From JAAYRQ01 sp035647815 (GTDB lineage: Bacteria > Bacillota > Syntrophomonadia > Syntrophomonadales > Syntrophomonadaceae), in assembly GCA_035647815.1 (NCBI GenBank), contig DASRMR010000006.1, forward strand, positions 1-64,000: a stretch of 64,000 nt of DNA, read 5' to 3'. Shown here piece by piece: positions 53,004 to 62,310 of the stretch. Position 1 is the stretch's first letter. Each line of letters begins with the position of its first letter. Below the pieces are notes generated by a model, which was not told the DNA's origin, did no database searches, and saw only the letters and a program-made list of their open reading frames with translations. A program made the translations under genes and the position numbers.

Positions 53004-54451
53004 TGATTGTAATTTGGAGCTTCTTTAGTTATGAAGATGTCATGGGGATGATTTTCAGTTATGCCAGCATTAGTTATCCGAATAAATTTCGTTTTTTTCT
53101 GCATTTCTTCTATATTAGCACAGCCACAATATCCCATACCTGCCCTTAAACCACCAAGTAATTGAAAAATAGTATCTGTTAAATTACCCTTGTTAGGTAC
53201 CCGACCTTCTATTCCTTCTGGAACTAGTTTATGACTATCTTCTTGGAAATATCTATCACTACTTCCTTCAGTCATAGCACCCATAGAACCCATGCCACGA
53301 TAAACCTTATAACTTCTTCCTTGTAAAATAACCATTTCACCTGGACTTTCTTCGGTACCTGCTAATAAGTTGCCTAACATTACTGAATCTGCACCTGCTG
53401 CTATAGCTTTAGCAATGTCACCAGAGTACTTTATACCACCATCTGCAATTATAGGCACATTATGTTTACGACAAATTGCGCTACAGTCTACTATAGCAGT
53501 AATTTGGGGAACACCAATGCCGGCAATAACTCTAGTCGTACATATTGAACCAGGCCCTATACCTACTTTTATAGCATCAGCACCTGCAAGTATAAGATCC
53601 TCAGTTGCTTCTGCGGTCGCAACATTACCAGCTATTAATTCTATTTCCGGAAATTTATTTTTTATAATTTCTACCATTTTAATAACACCTACGGAATGTC
53701 CGTGGGCTGTATCTACAACTATTACATCGACATCAGCCTTGCCTAAAGATTCTACTCGTTCTAAAACATCTTTAGTAATTCCTACCGCTGCACCTACAAT
53801 GAGTCTCCCCCCTTGATCTTTAGCAGCAAAAGGGTGTTTCTGAGTTTTTTCTATATCTTTAATAGTTATTAAACCCATCAAGTTGAAGTCATCATCTACT
53901 AATGGAAGTTTTTCAATCTTGTATTTTCTAAGAATTTCTTTCGCCTCTTGCATACTTGTGCCGACCGGTGCTGTAACTAGTTTTTCACTAGTCATAATAT
54001 TTTTTATAGGTTGAAGGAAATTCGTTTCGAAACGAATATCTCGATTAGTAATTATGCCAATAAGTTTACCATTATCAATTATAGGTACACCAGATATATG
54101 ATAATGTTCCATTATATCTAATGCGTCTTGTACAATATTATCTGCTTTTAAAGAAAATGGATCAGTTATTACACCATGTTCTGACCTTTTTACTCTATCA
54201 ACCATTTTAGATTGTTCTTCAATAGTCATGTTTTTATGAATTATACCTATGCCACCTTCACGAGCCATGGCAATAGCCATCTTAGCTTCGGTAACAGTAT
54301 CCATGCCTGCACTTATAATAGGCATTCCTAGTTTTATATTACGAGTTAAGTGGGTTGTAACATCGACTTGATGAGGTAATACTTCTGATTTCCCTGGTAT
54401 TAAAAGAACATCGTCAAAAGTGATACCTTCTTTTATGAATTTATCTGACAT
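53000..54451 (-). CDS. guaB: Inosine-5'-monophosphate dehydrogenase
   Basis: A 483-residue enzyme that oxidises IMP to XMP, the committed step to GMP. The barrel has the catalytic loop GIGPGSICTTRV with its active cysteine. Two CBS domains lie at about 95-205. The flap QGRSYKVYRGMGS is complete. Ribosome binding site GGAGG precedes the ATG. mgtC follows with a 4-base overlap. Confidence 0.97.
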   Translation of the reverse strand: MSDKFIKEGITFDDVLLIPGKSEVLPHQVDVTTHLTRNIKLGMPIISAGMDTVTEAKMAIAMAREGGIGIIHKNMTIEEQSKMVDRVKRSEHGVITDPFSLKADNIVQDALDIMEHYHISGVPIIDNGKLIGIITNRDIRFETNFLQPIKNIMTSEKLVTAPVGTSMQEAKEILRKYKIEKLPLVDDDFNLMGLITIKDIEKTQKHPFAAKDQGGRLIVGAAVGITKDVLERVESLGKADVDVIVVDTAHGHSVGVIKMVEIIKNKFPEIELIAGNVATAEATEDLILAGADAIKVGIGPGSICTTRVIAGIGVPQITAIVDCSAICRKHNVPIIADGGIKYSGDIAKAIAAGADSVMLGNLLAGTEESPGEMVILQGRSYKVYRGMGSMGAMTEGSSDRYFQEDSHKLVPEGIEGRVPNKGNLTDTIFQLLGGLRAGMGYCGCANIEEMQKKTKFIRITNAGITENHPHDIFITKEAPNYNQ

Positions 54452-54539
54452 TGTTTACGCCCTCCTTTAAATAAATTTTAACTATCGTATAATATTGCAG
54501 AAGATTTTACAATATATCGGAATGTGAATTTTCATAAAT

Positions 54540-54770
54540 TCAATCCCCTCCAATAACTGAGCTTATACCATAATGGAAAAAATGTTCTCTAAGTTGATTA
54601 ATAGTGGGTTCACTAACATCGTATTTTCGAGACATTTCTTCGATAGTAACATCATCTTTGATAGAGGCTATGAAATCATCGAAATCGATGCCTACCTCTT
54701 TAGTCATTTCCGCTAAGGAAACAGTACGACTCCATGGTGGGTGTGATCCTTTATTTTCAAATTCTCGCAT
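54540..54770 (-). CDS. Small HTH-like protein, unrecognised
   Basis: A 76-residue protein whose C-terminal half, TIEEMSRKYDVSEPTINQLR, has the spacing of a helix-turn-helix. The N-terminus is acidic with SHPPWSRTVSL. AGGAG stands eight bases before the ATG. It may be a small DNA-binding regulator. Target and family are unknown. Confidence 0.6.
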   Translation of the reverse strand: MREFENKGSHPPWSRTVSLAEMTKEVGIDFDDFIASIKDDVTIEEMSRKYDVSEPTINQLREHFFHYGISSVIGGD

Positions 54771-54820
54771 AACTAGTTCTCCTTTTTTAAACTAGCTTAC
54801 CCTCTATAAGGTTTTTTATA

Positions 54821-56065
54821 TTAACTAAGTTTATGAATAAAAAGACCACTAAGTAACTTTGGTTCAAACCAAGTAGATTTTGGGGGCATTACTTTTCCAG
54901 CTTCAGCCACATCTATTAAATCTTGAATAGTAGTCGGATACATAGAAAATGCAACTTCCATCTCACCACTATCTACTCTAGTTTGTAAAGTCTTTATTCC
55001 CCTAATTCCTCCGACAAAATCAATTCTGTCACTAGTACGAGGATCATCAATTTCTAAAATAGGTTTTAAGATATTATTTTGTAATATAGAAACATCTAAT
55101 CTATCTACTGGATCATTATCTTTAAATATATCACTATTCGCAGTTAATTTATACCAACAATTATCTAAATACATGCCAAAATTATGCTTAGCATCAGGTT
55201 TATAACTATCTATATTATTTAACTTTTCTACAGTAAATTTTTCTTTTATCAGTTCAATGAACTGTGCTACATTAAGACCATTCAAGTCCACAACTAGACG
55301 ATTATAATCCATAATATGTAAATCACGGTCAGGAAAGATAACTGCTAAAAAGTAGTTAAATTCATCATCTAAACTATAATTCGGATTAGCCTCTCTTCTC
55401 TTAAGTCCGACTTTAACCCCAGAGGCACTTCTATGGTGACCATCTGCTATATATAAAGATGGTATTTTAGCAAATAACTTTTGTAACTTCTCTATTACTT
55501 CATCATTATCGATTAACCAAACTTTTTGTTTAACACCTTGAGCAATAAAATCATATTCCGGTTCCCCAGTTATACTTTTATTTATGACTTCCTGGATTTC
55601 ATAGTTATTCTTATAGGTTAAAAATATGGGACCAGTATTAGCATCACAATAATCTACATGATTTATTCTATCTGCTTCTTTATCAGCTCGGGTATTTTCG
55701 TGCTTTTTAATAACATTATTGAGATAATCATCTATAGAAACACATACTACAAGTCCTGTCTGGGGACGTCCATCCATAATTTGCTGATAAACATAAAAAG
55801 AAGGTTTTACATCTTGCTGTAAAACATTATCTTCTATCATTTGGTTAAGATTTTCACTAGCTTTTTGATATACCCTAGTATCATATAAATCAATAGATTC
55901 ATCTAAGTCTATTTCAGCTTTATCGACATGTAAAAAAGAATGAGGATTTCCTTTTACTATTTCTCGTGCTTCATCACTACTCATAACATCATATGGTAGC
56001 GCAGCTACTAATTCGGCCAATTCTTTTTGTGGCCTAATAGCTTTAAAAGGTCTTATTATTGCCAT
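54821..56065 (-). CDS. DUF1015 family protein
   Basis: A 414-residue protein with the family start PFKAIRP, the YDVMSSDEAR block, and the central IADGHHRSASGVKV. DUF1015 genes often lie beside serine-biosynthesis genes, and the next gene upstream is a SerC-like aminotransferase. It may be a kinase or hydrolase of that pathway, but the role is not proven. Confidence 0.88.
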   Translation of the reverse strand: MAIIRPFKAIRPQKELAELVAALPYDVMSSDEAREIVKGNPHSFLHVDKAEIDLDESIDLYDTRVYQKASENLNQMIEDNVLQQDVKPSFYVYQQIMDGRPQTGLVVCVSIDDYLNNVIKKHENTRADKEADRINHVDYCDANTGPIFLTYKNNYEIQEVINKSITGEPEYDFIAQGVKQKVWLIDNDEVIEKLQKLFAKIPSLYIADGHHRSASGVKVGLKRREANPNYSLDDEFNYFLAVIFPDRDLHIMDYNRLVVDLNGLNVAQFIELIKEKFTVEKLNNIDSYKPDAKHNFGMYLDNCWYKLTANSDIFKDNDPVDRLDVSILQNNILKPILEIDDPRTSDRIDFVGGIRGIKTLQTRVDSGEMEVAFSMYPTTIQDLIDVAEAGKVMPPKSTWFEPKLLSGLFIHKLS

Positions 56066-56147
56066 TTAATTCCCTCCGGTTAATTTATTCTACAGTAAGC
56101 TTGTCTTTAGTTTAAACATGAATATTATAAGTTGTTTTTTTCAAATT

Positions 56148-57218
56148 CTATATTCCTAAAATATCATCTATATGGCTGATTAGCTCTTTAACTTCATCTA
56201 AAGTAGCATTAGCCATATGGGCAATACGGAAAGTTTTTTCTTTTAGATTACTATATCCATTAGAAATCTGAAAACCTCTTAGCCCCAGCTCCTTGTTCAG
56301 ATCCACAACACTTATTCCCCGGGTATTTTCTACAGCAGTTAAAGTATTAGATAAATATCTTTCATCAGCAAATAAAGCAAAATTCCTTTTAGCCCAGTCT
56401 CTAACATATTCAGCCATCAATATATGTCGTTTAAATCTGTTTTCTAGACCTTCTTCCATAATTAGATCTAGTTGAAAGTCTAAGGCAAACATATGTGGTA
56501 ATGAAGGTGTGGTTGGATATTGATAATCTCTTTTTTGTATGTAATCATACAATTTGAGTAAATCTAAATAATAGCCGCGATGGTTAACCTCTTTAGCTCT
56601 TTCAACAGCTTTTTGTGAAAAAGTACAGATAGAAATACCGGGAGGAAGTCCTAATGCTTTTTGGGTTGAGCTAATACAAATATCAATACCTAGCTCGTCA
56701 ACCTTGATTTCGGAGCCACCAGCTGAACTTACTGCATCTACACACCAAACGATATTCGAATATTTATTTATTACAGGAGCAAATTCTTCAATAGGATTCA
56801 TCATCCCAGTCGAAGTTTCATTATGAGTAATGGTGACTAAATCATATTTTCCGGTAGCTAAAACTTCGTCTATCATGTCAACAGTATTAGCCTGTCCCAT
56901 TTCCACTTCAAAAAGATCTGCCGGGACATTGTTGGCAATAGCCATTTCATACCATCTTTTGCCAAAAGCTCCTGCCGAAAACACTGCCGCTTTTTTTAAG
57001 GTGCAAGAGCGAATAGCCCCTTCCATTAGACCACTACCAGAACTAGTGGAAATTAGTATTTCCTCATTAGTAAATAACATCTTTTTAAGTTTTTCACTAA
57101 TCCGTCTTTGTAATTGGGATGCTTCTTTACTGCGATGACTTATCATAGGTGTAGACATTTTTTCTAATACATCTTTCCTAACTTCAACTGGTCCAGGTAT
57201 AAATAGTTTCTTATGCAC
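56148..57218 (-). CDS. SerC/SgaA-type class V aminotransferase
   Basis: A 356-residue PLP enzyme of the alanine-glyoxylate/serine-pyruvate aminotransferase class. It begins LFIPGPVEVR. The PLP lysine is in CISSTQKALGLPPG and the cofactor aspartate in VWCVDAVSSAGG. It probably serves in serine metabolism, as phosphoserine or serine-glyoxylate transaminase. A neighbouring serA is absent. The leader holds a terminator-like hairpin (57249-57271). Confidence 0.88.
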   Translation of the reverse strand: MHKKLFIPGPVEVRKDVLEKMSTPMISHRSKEASQLQRRISEKLKKMLFTNEEILISTSSGSGLMEGAIRSCTLKKAAVFSAGAFGKRWYEMAIANNVPADLFEVEMGQANTVDMIDEVLATGKYDLVTITHNETSTGMMNPIEEFAPVINKYSNIVWCVDAVSSAGGSEIKVDELGIDICISSTQKALGLPPGISICTFSQKAVERAKEVNHRGYYLDLLKLYDYIQKRDYQYPTTPSLPHMFALDFQLDLIMEEGLENRFKRHILMAEYVRDWAKRNFALFADERYLSNTLTAVENTRGISVVDLNKELGLRGFQISNGYSNLKEKTFRIAHMANATLDEVKELISHIDDILGI

Positions 57219-57248
57219 TTCTTCGTAAACCTCCCAATAATTTATAAT

Positions 57249-57271
57249 AAAAAAAGGCTAAAAAGCTAGCC
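57249..57271 (-). terminator. Terminator in front of the aminotransferase gene
   Basis: GGCTA/TAGCC with a GCTTTT-type loop followed by seven T on the minus strand. It lies between ymxH and the aminotransferase. It either ends the pnp-ymxH operon or attenuates the aminotransferase message. No T-box specifier was recognised. Confidence 0.65.
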
Positions 57272-57381
57272 AATGTAGATAGTCTCTTGCAATTTTATGC
57301 TTCTAATAATTATACCACAATCAGGGCTAAGTATGGAAATTAACCTTAATTGTGGTAGATTTTTTCACTTAATACTATGTA

Positions 57382-57651
57382 TTAATATGAATTATTTTTA
57401 AGCCGTATATGTGTCTTATCAAGTTCTACAACTATTACTTCCCGTCCAATCTTTTTAACTGCCTCCCAAGGGACAACTAATTTCTGTCTATCAGCCCAAA
57501 AGTTTAAAGCATTTCCACGGTTAGGAAGAATCATTGATATAATATGTCCCGATTGTTCATCAATAAGCATATCTGATTCTCCCACAGTACCCATACGCAT
57601 CCCATCATAAATATTGACTATTTCCTTGCCTATCAAGTCATTGAGTTTTAT
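57382..57651 (-). CDS. ymxH: YmxH/YlmC-type PRC-barrel sporulation protein, possible ATA start
   Basis: A PRC-barrel protein of the YlmC/YmxH family. It has GKEIVNIYDGMRMG, the domain hallmark SDMLIDEQSGHI, and the later VPWEAVKKIG. Family members begin M-x-L-S-(E/D)-L-x-G-K. Here that segment reads KLNDLIGK only if translation starts at the ATA at 57649-57651, six bases after AAGGGGGG. The first standard codon is TTG at 57636, which would cut off the conserved start and lies 21 bases from the ribosome binding site. It is the last gene of the pnp operon. Confidence 0.8.
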   Translation of the reverse strand: MKLNDLIGKEIVNIYDGMRMGTVGESDMLIDEQSGHIISMILPNRGNALNFWADRQKLVVPWEAVKKIGREVIVVELDKTHIRLKNNSY

Positions 57652-57663
57652 GTATATCCCCCC

Positions 57664-58101
57664 TTAAGCACCAGTATGGCCAAAGCCACCATCCCCCCGG
57701 ATAGTTTGATTTAACTCCTCGGCCTCTACTAATTCTACCTTTTCAACTTGGGTAAATACCATTTGGGCAATCCTTTCTCCCCTTTGTAAAATATACTCTT
57801 TGTCCCCTAGATTTATAACTACAACCTTAATTTCACCTCGATAATCAGCATCAATAGTTCCAGGAGTATTTAATACTGTTACACCATGTTTAATAGCTAA
57901 ACCACTACGAGGTCGAATTTGGGCTTCATAACCTTCAGGAATGGCAATAGCAATGCTAGTTGGCACTAGTACTATAGCCCCTTTGTTTATTACTATCTGT
58001 TCATCGATAGCAGCATATAAATCTACACCTGATGAACCACCAGTCATATATTTGGGCAATGGTAAATCTAGAGAATGTAATCTTTTAACCCGTATTTTCA
58101 A
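57664..58101 (-). CDS. dut: Deoxyuridine 5'-triphosphate nucleotidohydrolase
   Basis: A 145-residue trimeric dUTPase. All five motifs are visible: SSGVDLYAA, PRSGLAIKHG, NTPGTIDADYRGE, RGERIAQMVF and the C-terminal GDGGFGHTG arm. It hydrolyses dUTP to dUMP, keeping uracil out of DNA. It starts at TTG behind AAGGGGAG. It lies between the M16 peptidase and ymxH genes. Confidence 0.96.
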   Translation of the reverse strand: MKIRVKRLHSLDLPLPKYMTGGSSGVDLYAAIDEQIVINKGAIVLVPTSIAIAIPEGYEAQIRPRSGLAIKHGVTVLNTPGTIDADYRGEIKVVVINLGDKEYILQRGERIAQMVFTQVEKVELVEAEELNQTIRGDGGFGHTGA

Positions 58102-58125
58102 TTTATTCTCCCCTTTTTTAAACTG

Positions 58126-59394
58126 CTATCTAAAATATCTTTGAAATTCTTCTTCCACAATAGGTAGTATATCTTTAGAGCCAATAGCAGCCAGTGACAA
58201 ACTGCTCTGATTAAGTATTTTATTAGCTAAATTAGTAACATCTTGTGAACTTACAGCATATATCTTGCTAATAACATCTTCAACAGGTATAACTTTATCA
58301 TACATAAGCATAGTCTTACCTAGCCTACTCATGTGGTTGGTAACACTTTCCATGCCTAGGTAAATACTTGACTTCATTAACCTTTTCGTTCGCTCTACCT
58401 CAAGCTCTGTAACTCCCTTATCAGTAAATAAAGTTAGTTCTTCCTGTAAGGTTTTAAAGAAACTTCCTATGTGCTTTTTACTAGTAGCAATATAAATACT
58501 ATATGAGCCTGTATCTGAGTAAGTTGAAGGGTATGAATAAACTGAATATGCTAAACCTAATTCTTCGCGTATTTTTTGGAAAAGTCGAGAACTTAATCCC
58601 CCTCCCAAAATACTACTCATAATGTTTTGAGAATAACGATTAGGATCAAAATAGGAAATACCAGGTCCTCCTATACATATTTGTACTTGCTCGGTTTCCT
58701 TTTCGACTAAATTAATGAAAGGTGGACTAGTAGTTGATTTAGCTATATCTAAATCAAGTGTTGTTCGAGGTTGGTTAATCAGAAGTTCTTCAATTTTATC
58801 TTTTATTTCCTCACTATTTACATTACCTGCAATTGAAATGACTAAATTAGAAGGTATATAACAACTCTTGTAAAAGTCGTAGATATCTTTTTGCGCAAAA
58901 CTAGTGACAGAATCTAAGGTGCCCAAAATAGGTAAGCCCATAGAATTATTCTCCCATAGCTTTTCGGCGAAAACATCATGGATTAAATCATCTGGTGAAT
59001 CTTCATACATATTAATTTCTTCGATTACAACGCCTTTTTCAACATCAAAATCCTTTTTAGCAAAGGTGGAATTAAAAATCATATCAAATAAAATATCTAA
59101 AGCTTCAAATGAGTTTTCATCCAAAGTCCTAGCATAAACACAAGTGTATTCTTTTGCAGTGAAAGCGTTTAACTGTCCACCTATCCCTTCGAAACTTTCT
59201 GCGATATCTCTGGCACTACGGCTCGGAGTTCCTTTAAAAAGCATATGCTCTATGAAATGACTTGCACCTGACATATGCGCTGGCTCATGTCTAGAACCTA
59301 ACTTTATATATATCCCTATAGCTACCGATTTTAAATATGGCATCTCCTCTACTAATAATGTTGCTTTATTATCTAAATTCCAGTAATTAACCAC
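58126..59394 (-). CDS. M16 family zinc peptidase (YmxG/MlpA-like)
   Basis: A 422-residue processing-peptidase-like protein. The inverted zinc motif is HFIEHMLF with the downstream EEINMYEDSPDD glutamate. The GTG at 59392-59394 has GGAGG seven bases upstream, which cuts an artefactual 21-residue N-terminal extension. In Bacillus the homologue follows pnp and a deacetylase gene, as here. Substrate unknown. Confidence 0.92.
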   Translation of the reverse strand: MVNYWNLDNKATLLVEEMPYLKSVAIGIYIKLGSRHEPAHMSGASHFIEHMLFKGTPSRSARDIAESFEGIGGQLNAFTAKEYTCVYARTLDENSFEALDILFDMIFNSTFAKKDFDVEKGVVIEEINMYEDSPDDLIHDVFAEKLWENNSMGLPILGTLDSVTSFAQKDIYDFYKSCYIPSNLVISIAGNVNSEEIKDKIEELLINQPRTTLDLDIAKSTTSPPFINLVEKETEQVQICIGGPGISYFDPNRYSQNIMSSILGGGLSSRLFQKIREELGLAYSVYSYPSTYSDTGSYSIYIATSKKHIGSFFKTLQEELTLFTDKGVTELEVERTKRLMKSSIYLGMESVTNHMSRLGKTMLMYDKVIPVEDVISKIYAVSSQDVTNLANKILNQSSLSLAAIGSKDILPIVEEEFQRYFR

Positions 59395-59453
59395 ACATTT
59401 ACCTCCATTGATATAATATCTAATATATTTCTTGCTATATATTGCTAATACCT

Positions 59454-60566
59454 TCACTTGATTAGGAATTCCCTAATTTTTTGTATAGTATTGTTCTTTT
59501 TCTTTATATTTTCCCGATTAACTAGAGGGATACTTTTCATAAGTTTATTATCAACATAAACATCTAGGTAGCCATGAATAGTACCTTTCAATACAGGCAC
59601 TTCTGGCATATAATTAATCCGCACTTTCTTTTCTAGGTCTAATTTATTGTCTGCTTGCCATAAATATAAGTCTTGGCTAGGATATACTTCCATATACGGC
59701 TTTTCCCCATTATTAACCTTTAAGCGCTTAAATGGAATCTGCCCATCTATAATCTTTACATATTTAGTATTATAAAACCCATAATCTAATAATCGCATAC
59801 AGTCACCTACCCTATCCCCAGACTTCAAAGTTACTGCGATTAAATTTCTTCCATCTCTAGTAGCTGAAGCTACCAGACATTTCCCCGCCAAATTAGTCGT
59901 TCCTGTCTTAATTCCATTAGCACCAGAATAATTATTTAATAACCTGTTAGTAGTGGAGATTTTTAATGGTTTAATATAATCTGGATGTTGAAAAGTTGAT
60001 TCTGCCATAGCAACAATTTTTCGAGGCTCCTCTTTAGTTAATAAATAACGTCCGATTACTGATAAATCATAAGTTGTACTATAATGATTTGTTGCAGGTA
60101 ATCCGGAAGAATTGATAAAATGGGTGTTAACTGCTCCTATCGCAAATGCCTTTTTATTCATAAGATGAGCAAAAAGACTCTCATCACCTGCAATATGCTC
60201 AGCTAACACTACTGCTGTATCATTAGATGAACGTATTAATGCTGCTTTTACTAGCTCAGCCACTTCAACCTCGCTACCCTTTCGTAAACCTATTGAAAAC
60301 TCCGGGGTTTTAGACGCATGTTCAGAAACTATAGCTACTTCATCTAAATTTGCATATTCAACTGCTAAAATAGCCGTCATCATCTTGGTAGTACTAGCAA
60401 CTGGTCTTTTTTCATCTAGGCCTTGAGAATAAATAACCTGACCAGTATCTGTATCTACTAAGCAATAATAATTTGTAGATAAATAAGGGGTTGCATTAAC
60501 CGCATCAACCCCTAAAGCTAATAAAAATATTAAAACAAAAATACTAATATTAATCTTTCTTAACAT
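59454..60566 (-). CDS. D-alanyl-D-alanine carboxypeptidase (DacF/PBP5-like)
   Basis: A 370-residue low-molecular-mass penicillin-binding protein. It has a signal peptide, the catalytic SxxK motif in PVASTTKMMTA, the SxN motif in RSSNDTAV and the KTG triad in GIKTGTTNLAGK. It ends with a beta-rich domain. It trims D-alanine from peptidoglycan stem peptides, perhaps in the spore cortex. The ATG at 60564-60566 has GGGG ahead. It overlaps the deacetylase gene end by 17 bases. Confidence 0.93.
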   Translation of the reverse strand: MLRKINISIFVLIFLLALGVDAVNATPYLSTNYYCLVDTDTGQVIYSQGLDEKRPVASTTKMMTAILAVEYANLDEVAIVSEHASKTPEFSIGLRKGSEVEVAELVKAALIRSSNDTAVVLAEHIAGDESLFAHLMNKKAFAIGAVNTHFINSSGLPATNHYSTTYDLSVIGRYLLTKEEPRKIVAMAESTFQHPDYIKPLKISTTNRLLNNYSGANGIKTGTTNLAGKCLVASATRDGRNLIAVTLKSGDRVGDCMRLLDYGFYNTKYVKIIDGQIPFKRLKVNNGEKPYMEVYPSQDLYLWQADNKLDLEKKVRINYMPEVPVLKGTIHGYLDVYVDNKLMKSIPLVNRENIKKKNNTIQKIREFLIK

Positions 60567-61299
60567 TTTCGACCCCGGTCCCATCTTTCTCAACTAATAT
60601 TTTGTCAATTGTAACCATTTTATAACCTTGTTCTTTAATACTATTTAACATTTCCGGTAAAGCTTGAACAGTCGGTTCAGTAGGATGCATCAATATGATA
60701 GCATCATTATGAATTTTATTCAAAACTCTTTTTATAATCATATCTGGAGTCGGTTTTTGCCAATCGATTGTATCTATACTCCACATTATTAAATCATAAT
60801 TAATGCTTGATACTGCTGTCATTATTTGACGACTCTGCTCCCCATATGGTGATGAAAAAAACTTGGTTCTTTTTTCAATAATATTATAAATGATATCTTC
60901 AGCTTTCTTTATTTGATTAATAGCGTCAGTTTGAGAAAGTGTATTAAAATGCACATGCTTATAACTATGATTTTGGATACTATGACCAGCCTTATCAATC
61001 TTTTTTAACATGTCCGGGTTTTTTTCTGCCCATAAACCTGTAACATAAAATGTTGCTTGTGCATCATATCGCTTAAATTCTTCCAACATAGCAGGAATAT
61101 GCTCTTCTCCCCAATCTACATTAACAGAAATAGCTACTAACTTTTCACCTGTATTGCCTTGATAAATAGGCTCAGTCATGCGTGAGGCAACACCAGTATC
61201 ACTATAATAGATTAATGAAAGACCTAAAAACCCACAGATAAGCAAAGCTATAACTGCACTCCCAATTAAAGTTTTTTTAGAAAAAAAGTAAACCTTCAT
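60550..61299 (-). CDS. Polysaccharide deacetylase (YlxY-like)
   Basis: A 249-residue NodB-fold deacetylase with an N-terminal membrane anchor. The first metal motif is VNVDWGEEH, the HxxxH site is HSIQNHSYKH, and SSPYGEQSR follows. It deacetylates peptidoglycan or related sugars. In Bacillus ylxY follows pnp; here a VanW-like gene is inserted between them. The start is one base from the vanW-like stop. Confidence 0.9.
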   Translation of the reverse strand: MKVYFFSKKTLIGSAVIALLICGFLGLSLIYYSDTGVASRMTEPIYQGNTGEKLVAISVNVDWGEEHIPAMLEEFKRYDAQATFYVTGLWAEKNPDMLKKIDKAGHSIQNHSYKHVHFNTLSQTDAINQIKKAEDIIYNIIEKRTKFFSSPYGEQSRQIMTAVSSINYDLIMWSIDTIDWQKPTPDMIIKRVLNKIHNDAIILMHPTEPTVQALPEMLNSIKEQGYKMVTIDKILVEKDGTGVENVKKD

Positions 61300-62151
61300 T
61301 TATCCTTCCCCCCTTATTTGTACCCAGACTTTACCACCACTAATACCTGATTTTATAATTATAGGCTCTTTAGATATATTACTAAACTTAAAATCCTGAT
61401 CCCCGAAACTTACCGTAGCATCTTTGTTTTCTGGAACATAGCTAACTGGTTTTGAGTGAGAATGCCTTTCTAGCACTTTAAAATTGGCCTCCAAAACAGC
61501 ATTATATAATGTACTTGAAACTTGACATACACCTCCTCCATAATCTGTCCCGATACTACCCATTAAAATAACTGGTGCTGGCAGATATCCCCTTTCTACT
61601 GTTCTCGGGCCGACTATTTCATTAAAGGAAAATATATCTGATGGCCATAAAAGAGTGTTATTTATACCTTGACTAGCTAATAAGATATTATTATAGCGTT
61701 GATATGAACCTGTTAGCCATGTTTCATAATAGCCTATTACTGTATTAATTTTTTTCAGACTTTGACTACTATGAACCGGTTGTAATTTAATAAAATATAG
61801 GGGAACTTTCTCGCCAATTGGAGCTGATATAATTTTATAAATACTTTTTTCGATATCTACGATCAGGCCTTCTTGTTCTTTAATAATATTTCCGGTCTTT
61901 TTATCGAGGTATGGTTCAACTGGTAAGATTTGATGCTGGATAGCTAATTCCTCTACTACTAAGCGAACCTCATCTGGTAATAATTTTTCAACATTATGCT
62001 TATCTACTGTAACCCCAGCTTTAACTCCGTAAAAATGCCTTTCCAGTTTATCTAGACCACTATTAAAAAGTGAAAAAGTCATTAAAAGAATAAATAAAAA
62101 AAGGACTTTACTATTTAACTTAATAACATGAAATCCTTTACCATAAATCAC
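61300..62151 (-). CDS. VanW family protein
   Basis: A 283-residue exported protein with an N-terminal membrane anchor. It shows the VanW core: LLWPSDIFSFNEIVGPRT, APVILMGSIGTDYGGGVCQ with its conserved cysteine, SSTLYNAVLEA and the RHSHSKPVSYVP block. Role in cell-wall or spore-envelope assembly is likely but undefined. It starts at GTG behind a GGGAGG site. It follows pnp beyond a weak terminator. Confidence 0.88.
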   Translation of the reverse strand: MIYGKGFHVIKLNSKVLFLFILLMTFSLFNSGLDKLERHFYGVKAGVTVDKHNVEKLLPDEVRLVVEELAIQHQILPVEPYLDKKTGNIIKEQEGLIVDIEKSIYKIISAPIGEKVPLYFIKLQPVHSSQSLKKINTVIGYYETWLTGSYQRYNNILLASQGINNTLLWPSDIFSFNEIVGPRTVERGYLPAPVILMGSIGTDYGGGVCQVSSTLYNAVLEANFKVLERHSHSKPVSYVPENKDATVSFGDQDFKFSNISKEPIIIKSGISGGKVWVQIRGEG

Positions 62152-62247
62152 TACCCCCTCCCTTAATTATTAATCCTTAAAAAATAACAGCTCATAAATA
62201 AATATTCGAGAGGTAAGGTATCTATTCACTTATCCAGAAAATACAAA

Positions 62248-62269
62248 TAAACCGAGTGATCTCGGTTTA
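62248..62269 (-). terminator. Terminator-like hairpin after pnp
   Basis: TAAACCGAG/CTCGGTTTA with a four-base loop, followed by TTTATTTG on the minus strand. The imperfect T run suggests partial read-through into the vanW-like gene. Confidence 0.6.
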
Positions 62270-62310
62270 CTTGGGAGTAAATCTAAGTTCTTTAATTATT
62301 TAGTATTACT

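Noticed and set aside
57219..57381. T-box leader before the aminotransferase gene
   Set aside because: There is a terminator hairpin, but the conserved T-box GGTGG element and specifier domain are missing.
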